From: JBDHUV01 sp039809365
GTDB taxonomy: Bacteria > Patescibacteriota > Microgenomatia > Levybacterales > GWA1-39-11
Length of the DNA stretch: 11,493 nt
Reading direction: 5' to 3'
Assembly (NCBI GenBank): GCA_039809365.1
Contig: JBDHUV010000019.1
Coordinates: forward strand, 1 to 11,493
The notes under the pieces were generated by a model that searched no databases, was not told the origin of the DNA, and saw only the letters and a list, made by a program, of their open reading frames with translations. Positions 1 through 5,377 of the stretch are shown here, one piece after another. How positions within the stretch are numbered: position 1 is the first letter of the stretch; each line of letters starts with the position of its first letter. Position numbers and translations under genes: made by a program.

Positions 1-65
1 GCTTGAAGATGCAACTCCCCCAACCTTTGTTCTATATTCTTTAATTGTTCATCTATTATATTCAT
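1..65 (-). CDS. 5' end of an unidentified gene (cut by window edge)
   Basis: Only the first 21 codons lie in the window. Read on the minus strand from the ATG at 65, the frame stays open to base 1 and begins MNIIDEQLKNIEQ. The alternation of hydrophobic residues (I, L, I, L, L) with charged and Gln residues suggests an amphipathic, possibly coiled-coil, N-terminus. I chose this start because a TATAAT hexamer sits six bases upstream of it, which fits transcription beginning at or next to the ATG. No function can be assigned from so short a piece, and the reading frame itself could be fortuitous. Confidence 0.5.
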   Translation of the reverse strand, partial: MNIIDEQLKNIEQRLGELHLQ

Positions 66-71
66 GTAGCT

Positions 72-77
72 ATTATA
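72..77 (-). promoter_or_regulatory. -10 box (TATAAT), probable leaderless promoter
   Basis: The minus strand carries a perfect TATAAT at 77-72. Transcription would be expected to start about 7 nt downstream, at roughly 65, which is the A of the ATG of the truncated gene. That geometry predicts a leaderless mRNA. No convincing TTGACA-like -35 hexamer lies 16-18 bp upstream, so the call rests on the -10 box and its position. Confidence 0.45.
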
Positions 78-173
78 CCTCTTACTATTCCTTTTATCCT
101 AATAAAATCCTCACCAATTGTTAACAAAAAACTTATACTTATAAACTATCGTAGTATGAATTTCAACAATAAG

Positions 174-857
174 TCAAGCTATCACTTTCTTTTTCCAAGC
201 GTAAAACAATACTATAAATATAAGATTTACACTCAATGGTAAGAGTAATAATAATAGAGTTATATCTATAAAGTTTTTAAATCTTAAATAAACCTGGAAT
301 AAAAGATGCTCCATATTTGTAGGATTAAATATATACAGAGAACCTAGTGTTAAAAGTAACAAGATTATTAGAGCAAGGGATCCTTCCACATCTTTTTTAC
401 TTGAAAACATTGTATTAGTAATAACAAAGAGTACATATACTACGAAGAAAAAAAATATTACTTTTTTTGGGGTAAAACTTAGCTCTAATAAAGAGGAGAC
501 TGAATAACTGGCTAGAGAGAGGATCATTATCAAACCAACAAAAATAGGAGCGATCCCTATTAATAGTCTTTTTAGTTTGTTTGTATTGTATATTTGTACA
601 CTCCCTAACTTTAATTTACCATTTTGCATTACAGGAACAAATTCTATCCTTCCCGTACGAACAAACAGTATTTTTGCCACTATCCAATGAGAGATTTCGT
701 GTGTTAGTATTCCTGGAAAAAGAGTAATTGATAACATATAACGTGCATATGAATGCCTTCTTGTAATATAAAAGAGCATAGAATAAAGAGCCGCTGATAC
801 TATTTTAGAAGTGAAAAAAATAATTAATAGCTGTAATATTATTATCAAGATATTCAT
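174..857 (-). CDS. Multi-pass membrane protein with HEISH motif, site-2-protease (M50)-like
   Basis: This 227-residue protein is very hydrophobic, with about five or six membrane segments (roughly 2-27, 41-62, 97-121, 133-150, 160-176 and 195-220). The motif THEISHW places HExxH at residues 53-57 inside a hydrophobic stretch, as in intramembrane zinc metalloproteases of the M50/site-2 family. Near residues 148-159 an Asn-containing helix end leads to SKKDVEG. Asp156 could be the third zinc ligand, in place of the classical LDG motif. No PDZ domain is visible. The family knowledge points to intramembrane proteolysis, but no substrate can be named. It ends with TGA and has no Shine-Dalgarno before its ATG. 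It is divergent from the secretion-like operon and shares its upstream region. It could also be an inactive M50-like membrane protein. Confidence 0.7.
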   Translation of the reverse strand: MNILIIILQLLIIFFTSKIVSAALYSMLFYITRRHSYARYMLSITLFPGILTHEISHWIVAKILFVRTGRIEFVPVMQNGKLKLGSVQIYNTNKLKRLLIGIAPIFVGLIMILSLASYSVSSLLELSFTPKKVIFFFFVVYVLFVITNTMFSSKKDVEGSLALIILLLLTLGSLYIFNPTNMEHLLFQVYLRFKNFIDITLLLLLLPLSVNLIFIVLFYAWKKKVIA

Positions 858-918
858 ATTAAAAGTTTAAAGGATCAAGTCTGAAAAAGCATCCTTCTTT
901 TCACATTTTTGCATTCAT

Positions 919-964
919 TTGACCTAGTTTGAGATGCTTGAATAGAAAATTTTCACGTTATAAG
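919..964 (+). promoter_or_regulatory. Candidate promoters of the secretion-like operon
   Basis: Two weak sigma70-type arrangements lie in the divergent spacer. The first is TTGACC at 919-924 with TAGAAA at 943-948 (18-bp spacer). The second is TATAAG at 959-964 with a poor -35 (TTGAAT at 938-943, 15-bp spacer). The second would start transcription near 971, exactly at the base of the leader hairpin. A 10-bp palindrome, GAAAATTTTC (945-954), overlaps both. An operon promoter must lie hereabouts because the upstream gene is on the other strand, but which hexamers are used is a guess. Confidence 0.35.
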
Positions 965-970
965 CTTAAT

Positions 971-993
971 CACAAGGCTCATTAGCTTTTGTG
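971..993 (+). promoter_or_regulatory. Hairpin in the operon leader, just before the first start codon
   Basis: CACAA (971-975) pairs with TTGTG (989-993), and GCT (977-979) pairs with AGC (984-986) around a CATT loop. A small asymmetric bulge (G976 opposite TT) separates the two stems. The structure ends 5 nt before the ATG at 999 and takes the place where a ribosome binding site would normally lie. No T-run follows, so it is not a terminator. A role in start-site accessibility or mRNA stability is inference. Confidence 0.35.
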
Positions 994-998
994 AATTT

Positions 999-2333
999 AT
1001 GGAAAATCATCCTATTCCTCAAGACGTTACTGGTTTTAAATTCAAGATTATCGGATCAATGACAGTCAAGCAGTTTGCCTATATTGTTGTTGCCGGAATC
1101 TTTTGTACTATTACCTTTGTTCTTCCAATCGGAGGAATAGCTGCAATAATAAAAATCCCTATGATGGCATTGTTTGCTGGATTAGGATTTGCCCTTGCCT
1201 TTGTTCCCGTAGGTGGAAGGCCATTAGATAAAATGCTTGTATACTTTGCTACTTCTATTCCAAAGGAAAATCAATTTGTATATCATAAGCAAGGAGTCGA
1301 TCTTGCTCAATATGAGTTCTTTAAACCCGTTGCAACAGTAACACAGACTACTCCTACTAAACAATTAAAAAATAATGCAAATAGAACTGCTCTTGCGAGT
1401 GCTTTAAGAAACTCTTACTTTAGACCAGACAATGAAGAATTACAGTATCTGACAAATCTAAAAGCTTCTTTTGACAATCCAGCTGCCGCAATTGTTACCC
1501 CTACGCCTCTTGCAAATGAAACAAAGAGAGTTGCTCTTCCTCAGGCAGAACCTGTCCCTACTCTAACCAGCCCCGCTCCAACTCCAGTAATAGTCCAAAG
1601 AGAAGTTATTTCAAAAGTAACTCCTGTCCAACCTCCAATTACGGCTGATGAAGTGCGTAAGAAAGTGGATCAAGCACCAGTGGCTCCTGAAAAAAAAGAG
1701 GTAGTAGCAGAGATTGCAAAGGAAATACAAGATATAAAAAACGTTGAACAAACTGTGGGTAAAACAGAAGAATTAGAACAAAAAATAAGAGATCTTGAAC
1801 AAAAACTTGCACAAGCTTTAGGCCAAACAGAACAATACCAAAAACAAGTACTGCAACAAGCAAAACAGCCAGCTCAAACAGTCGTAACAGCAACTGAAAA
1901 ACAAGCTGCTCCAGCAAGAGGAGTTAAATCTGTTACTTCAAAAACACAATTACATTCAGGATTCCCCACATTACCAGATATCCCTAATATTGTGCTTGGT
2001 ATTGTAAAAGACCCTCGCGGAAAAGTACTACAAAATATACTTGTTGAAGTAGTAGATACCAATGACATTCCAGTACGTGCATTTAAAACAAATAGTTTAG
2101 GGCAGTTTATCTCAGCTACTCCACTCCCTAACGGAACTTACAAAATGTATTTTGACGATCCAGGAAAAATGCATGAGTTTGAAGGAGTACAGATTGAGAT
2201 GAAGGGTGAAATCTTTAATCCGATTGAAGTAACTTCAATCGACCAACGAGAGAAATTAAGAAGAGATCTTTTCGGAAATACACCAATTACACCATCACAA
2301 TCTGTCCCTGTACCACAGTCACCAACTGTATAA
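999..2333 (+). CDS. PrgI family protein (VirB3-like) with coiled coil and C-terminal beta-sandwich domain
   Basis: The first ~100 of 444 residues match the PrgI family of type IV secretion membrane components. They run from the start motif IPQDVTGFKFKIIG (6-19) through two membrane segments (about 26-43 and 47-70) to a basic/aromatic stretch. A Pro/Thr-rich linker follows, then a Glu/Lys/Gln-rich predicted coiled coil (about 228-290). A domain at roughly 328-425 (GIVKDPRGKVLQNILVEV onward) resembles carboxypeptidase-regulatory/prealbumin-like beta-sandwiches. PrgI in Gram-positive conjugation and VirB3 in Gram-negative systems sit in the inner membrane and work with VirB4. The two-helix hairpin would leave the long tail in the cytoplasm, where it could contact the ATPase encoded downstream. 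First gene of the operon, with no Shine-Dalgarno. The PrgI call is firm; the tail's role is not known. Confidence 0.85.
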   Translation: MENHPIPQDVTGFKFKIIGSMTVKQFAYIVVAGIFCTITFVLPIGGIAAIIKIPMMALFAGLGFALAFVPVGGRPLDKMLVYFATSIPKENQFVYHKQGVDLAQYEFFKPVATVTQTTPTKQLKNNANRTALASALRNSYFRPDNEELQYLTNLKASFDNPAAAIVTPTPLANETKRVALPQAEPVPTLTSPAPTPVIVQREVISKVTPVQPPITADEVRKKVDQAPVAPEKKEVVAEIAKEIQDIKNVEQTVGKTEELEQKIRDLEQKLAQALGQTEQYQKQVLQQAKQPAQTVVTATEKQAAPARGVKSVTSKTQLHSGFPTLPDIPNIVLGIVKDPRGKVLQNILVEVVDTNDIPVRAFKTNSLGQFISATPLPNGTYKMYFDDPGKMHEFEGVQIEMKGEIFNPIEVTSIDQREKLRRDLFGNTPITPSQSVPVPQSPTV

Positions 2334-2356
2334 AACAGTAGATTGTTGAAATATAT

Positions 2357-2378
2357 TACTGTTACACTAGTAACAGTA
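2357..2378 (+). repeat. Perfect inverted repeat (9-bp stem, 4-nt loop) between the first two operon genes
   Basis: TACTGTTAC at 2357-2365 and GTAACAGTA at 2370-2378 are exact reverse complements around the loop ACTA. They lie in the only sizeable gap (69 bp) of the seven-gene operon, 24 nt after the PrgI stop and 24 nt before the next ATG. There is no U-run after the stem, so it is not a typical intrinsic terminator. It could be a dimeric repressor operator, an RNA processing or stability hairpin, or a translation-control element. Confidence 0.6.
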
Positions 2379-2402
2379 TGGGAAATGTGTAAATAAAAAA
2401 AT

Positions 2403-3029
2403 ATGGCTAAAGCAAAAATAAACTCTACAACACAAGGATTTACAGAAGTAGTGGATATTAAAGACGGCATACTTTTTATGAAAGGGAATAATGCGGCTTC
2501 TATTTTAGAAGTTTCCTCTGTTAATTTTTATCTCCTCTCAACTGAAGAACAGAATGCTCGTGTATATGGATTTATGTCTTTTCTAAACTCTCTTTCCTTT
2601 GCTATTCAAGTATTTATTGTGTCAAAAAAAGTAGATATGAGCGAGTATCTTGAAATGATACAGAAAAAGATTAATTCTGCTTCTAATGTGAAGTTTTCAG
2701 AACACCTCATCATGTATCAACAGTTTATCCAGGAGCTTGTAAAAGGGGAAGATTTGCTCGATAAGAAAATCTACATTGTGCTCCCATTCTCTTCTCTTGA
2801 ACTAGGAGGAGTCCCTAATATGGGGAATAAAAAAACCACCTTACAAGAACGGATGAGAGACGGATTAATTAGTAAGCAAAACAATGTTATTGGACAAATC
2901 CAACGTATGGGTCTTTCAGCACGTTCACTTGAATCAAGTGAAGTAGCAAAATTACTGTACGAACTTTATAACCAAGAAACAGTCTCTTTGGATTTTCAAT
3001 CTGGGGATGTTAAAAACATCATTTTATAA
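2403..3029 (+). CDS. TraC-like / VirB4 N-terminal-domain-like protein of a type IV secretion system
   Basis: This 208-residue soluble protein has no signal peptide or membrane segment. The early pattern (KDGILFMKGNNAASILEVSS, then NFYLLSTEEQNARVYGFMSFLNSL) is the signature of the stand-alone TraC-like domain found next to PrgI and VirB4 in Patescibacteria and some Gram-positive elements. That domain resembles the N-terminal, non-ATPase part of VirB4/TraC. It has no Walker motif, so it cannot be an ATPase alone. It probably docks on the VirB4 ATPase or on PrgI at the inner face of the membrane. Only 2 nt separate its stop from the VirB4 start, which supports co-translation. It is preceded by an AT-rich tract without a Shine-Dalgarno. 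Confidence 0.75.
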   Translation: MAKAKINSTTQGFTEVVDIKDGILFMKGNNAASILEVSSVNFYLLSTEEQNARVYGFMSFLNSLSFAIQVFIVSKKVDMSEYLEMIQKKINSASNVKFSEHLIMYQQFIQELVKGEDLLDKKIYIVLPFSSLELGGVPNMGNKKTTLQERMRDGLISKQNNVIGQIQRMGLSARSLESSEVAKLLYELYNQETVSLDFQSGDVKNIIL

Positions 3030-3031
3030 CT

Positions 3032-5377
3032 ATGTTTAATTTATTTAATAAAAAAAACAATCAGCAACAACAAATGCCACAACAGAATCTTCCACAAACT
3101 GGAGTGGCTCAACCTGCAGGAAACACACAAGGGTCTCCTGCTCAAGCTCCTCTACAACAGGCGGGACAATCTTTTCAACAGCCTATACCTCAAACGACTG
3201 GGAATGTGACTCAACAAGCTCAACAACCCACTCCTGCAACGCAAAATCAAGCTGCAGTAGCGCAAAAAGCAACAATGAATGCACTGCAACAAGGATCTGT
3301 ATCTCTTGCAGATATCATTGCTCCACCTTCTGCCGAAGTGGATTTTAAACATGTACGAGTGGGAGATAGATATTTTAGAACTTTTTTTGTCGTTGATTAT
3401 CCTCGAGAAGTGTCACCAAACTGGCTCTCTTTGTTAATTGACCATAAAGAGACCATGAATATCTCCATGTTTATCTACCCTGTTGAGAGTAAAGACGTAT
3501 TATCTAATTTACGCAGAAAAATTGCTGAGATGGAAGCAACTATTGATTCTGATCACAAAGCAGGACTGGCTCCTGATCCAAAAATAGAGGCTTCCCTTGA
3601 AGACGCTATTGCTCTTCGGGAGGAACTAGCACGAGGACTAGAAAGGTTTTTTCAATTCGGGCTGTATGTGACTATTACAGCAGACACCCCTGAGGTGCTT
3701 GAAGAAAAATCTAAGCAACTCCAAACCCTTCTTGCTTCTAATATGTTACTCATTAAACCAGCAACGCTTCAAATGGAAGAAGGATTTAAAACGACAATGC
3801 CGTATGGTAATGACAAACTGTTTATAACCAGAAATATGGACACAACCTCTCTTGCCTCTACTTTTCCTTTTACATCGTATGAAATTTCACAGCCAGGAGG
3901 TATTTTATACGGAGTTAATACTTTGAATAACTCTTTAGTAATAGTTGATAGATTCTCGTTTGAAAATGCAAACAGCGTTGTCTTTGGAAAATCTGGTTCT
4001 GGTAAATCGTTTCTTGTAAAACTTGAGGTTCTCAGACAGATGATGTTTGATGCCGAAATACTAATTATTGATCCAGAAGATGAGTATAGAACGCTCTGCC
4101 AGTCTCTTGATGGAGAGTATATTAACTTTTCAAAAACTTCAGATGTAAAAATAAATCCTTTCGCACTACTCTCTGAAGATAAAACAGAAGCACAATTAGG
4201 AATAAAAATACTTTCTCTTCATGGACTTCTCAAAACAATGGTAGGAAATATGTCTCCAACTCAAGAAGCAATTCTTGATAGATCCCTCGTGCTTGTATAT
4301 AAACAAAAAGGAATTACTCCTGACCCAGCTACATATAGTAAAGAACCACCTATACTTGAAGATTTATATAAAACTCTTTTGAATATGGAAGAAAATGAAG
4401 CAAAAGAGCTTGCTTTTAGACTTGAGAAATATGTAAAAGGAGGCTTTGCAGGCCTTTTGAATGCCCAAACAAATTATGATATTCAAAGCCAACTCACTGT
4501 CTTTTCCATTAAACAATTAGAAGATGCACTCCGCCCTATTGCAATGCACGTGATTTTAGACTTTATCTGGAGTAGAGTCCGCAATAAACTTAAGAAAAGA
4601 CTTCTTATTGTTGATGAAGCATGGTATATGATGAAATACCCTGATAGTGCAAGCTTTTTACAAGGAATTGCAAAAAGAGCAAGAAAATATTATTTAGGCA
4701 TGACTACTCTTACACAAGATATTGAAGACTTCTTAAATAATGATTATGGAAAAGCGATTGTTTCAAACTCTTCTATCCAAATTCTTCTGAAACAAGGAAC
4801 CTCTGCTGTAGAAGCTCTTGCAAAAACATTCATGTTATCTGAAGGAGAAAAACAATATTTGCTTACCGCCCAAGTTGGTGAAGGATTACTGTTTGCAGGA
4901 CAAAACCATATCTCTGCTCAGTTTATTGCGTCTCAGTTTGAGTACGACTTGATTACTTCGAAACCTCAAGATCTTTTAGATCAAGAGCCTGTCATGCCTG
5001 ATATTCCTCCTACTCCAGAACCAGAGTCTCCTGCCCCAAGCACTGGAGAAGCAAACGCTGTACCACAAATGAATAGCCCGGTATCTCAAACAACTCCACC
5101 GGTAACTGAGCTACCTGCTTCTCCGCCTCAGTCCTCCAATGAACAACCAACTCCTTCTCCGATAGAGAATGCTCAGATGAACTCAGGAAATGCTCCTTTA
5201 TCGTTTAATACAGCGACAACAAATCCTTCCCAAACACCACAACCTGCTTCTCCGCCTCAGCCTTCCAATGAACAACTAACCCCAAACCCGAATCAAAACG
5301 CTTCTGTCTCTCAGCCTACTCAACCACAGTCCCTGGCATCCACTCCTAATGAAAGTGGTCCGGTAACCCATGGATAA
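3032..5377 (+). CDS. VirB4-like type IV secretion ATPase
   Basis: The 781-residue protein starts with a disordered Gln/Pro-rich segment (about 1-90). A VirB4/CagE-type N-terminal domain (about 95-300) follows, then a RecA-like ATPase core. Walker A is GKSGSGKS at 319-326. IIDPEDEY, with Asp347, is the family's first acidic motif. Walker B is LLIVDEAW, with Asp528 and Glu529. A TLTQDIEDFL motif follows, as in other VirB4/TraC proteins. VirB4 hydrolyses ATP at the inner membrane to power assembly and transport. The last ~130 residues are a low-complexity Pro/Ser/Gln/Asn tail with a degenerate internal repeat. The core is complete and all nucleotide-binding residues are present. Its last codons overlap the next gene by 8 nt. 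The family call is secure; what is transported is unknown. Confidence 0.92.
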   Translation: MFNLFNKKNNQQQQMPQQNLPQTGVAQPAGNTQGSPAQAPLQQAGQSFQQPIPQTTGNVTQQAQQPTPATQNQAAVAQKATMNALQQGSVSLADIIAPPSAEVDFKHVRVGDRYFRTFFVVDYPREVSPNWLSLLIDHKETMNISMFIYPVESKDVLSNLRRKIAEMEATIDSDHKAGLAPDPKIEASLEDAIALREELARGLERFFQFGLYVTITADTPEVLEEKSKQLQTLLASNMLLIKPATLQMEEGFKTTMPYGNDKLFITRNMDTTSLASTFPFTSYEISQPGGILYGVNTLNNSLVIVDRFSFENANSVVFGKSGSGKSFLVKLEVLRQMMFDAEILIIDPEDEYRTLCQSLDGEYINFSKTSDVKINPFALLSEDKTEAQLGIKILSLHGLLKTMVGNMSPTQEAILDRSLVLVYKQKGITPDPATYSKEPPILEDLYKTLLNMEENEAKELAFRLEKYVKGGFAGLLNAQTNYDIQSQLTVFSIKQLEDALRPIAMHVILDFIWSRVRNKLKKRLLIVDEAWYMMKYPDSASFLQGIAKRARKYYLGMTTLTQDIEDFLNNDYGKAIVSNSSIQILLKQGTSAVEALAKTFMLSEGEKQYLLTAQVGEGLLFAGQNHISAQFIASQFEYDLITSKPQDLLDQEPVMPDIPPTPEPESPAPSTGEANAVPQMNSPVSQTTPPVTELPASPPQSSNEQPTPSPIENAQMNSGNAPLSFNTATTNPSQTPQPASPPQPSNEQLTPNPNQNASVSQPTQPQSLASTPNESGPVTHG
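5113..5283 (+). repeat. Degenerate tandem repeat (129-nt period) in the VirB4 C-terminal tail
   Basis: A 42-nt segment at 5113-5154 recurs at 5242-5283 with a few substitutions. The first 19 bases, ending in CTCCGCCTCAG, are identical. The offset is 129 nt (43 codons), so the frame is kept. Both copies encode PASPPQxSNEQxTPxP. Similarity fades after that (NAQMN versus NASVS), as expected of an old in-frame duplication in a disordered tail. Confidence 0.6.

Noticed and set aside
130..173. AT-rich stem followed by a T-run downstream of the HEISH protein gene as a terminator
   Set aside because: The possible stem (TTATA-AG-TATAA on the minus strand) has a 2-nt loop and only A-T pairs, too weak to support a terminator call.
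174..176. TGA read as glycine (code 25, as in Gracilibacteria/Absconditabacteria)
   Set aside because: The HEISH gene ends sensibly at this TGA, the continuation is short and unconvincing, and all other genes are intact under the standard bacterial code.
45..242. Plus-strand open frame of 65 codons
   Set aside because: It overlaps the start of the truncated minus-strand gene and the 3' end of the HEISH protein gene, has an odd Ile/Tyr/Lys-rich composition from AT-rich DNA, and has no promoter or ribosome site.
887..939. 7-bp inverted repeat AAGCATC ... GATGCTT in the divergent spacer
   Set aside because: The arms are short and 39 bp apart, which is easily chance in AT-rich DNA, and no other copy was noticed.
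1639..2068. Minus-strand open frames within the PrgI gene
   Set aside because: They are opposite-strand shadows of the Gln/Glu-rich coiled-coil region; the Leu/Val-rich product is what antisense of such codons gives.
2138..2470. Minus-strand 110-codon frame spanning the PrgI end and the intergenic hairpin
   Set aside because: It lies antisense to two well-supported genes and shows no recognisable domain or start signal.
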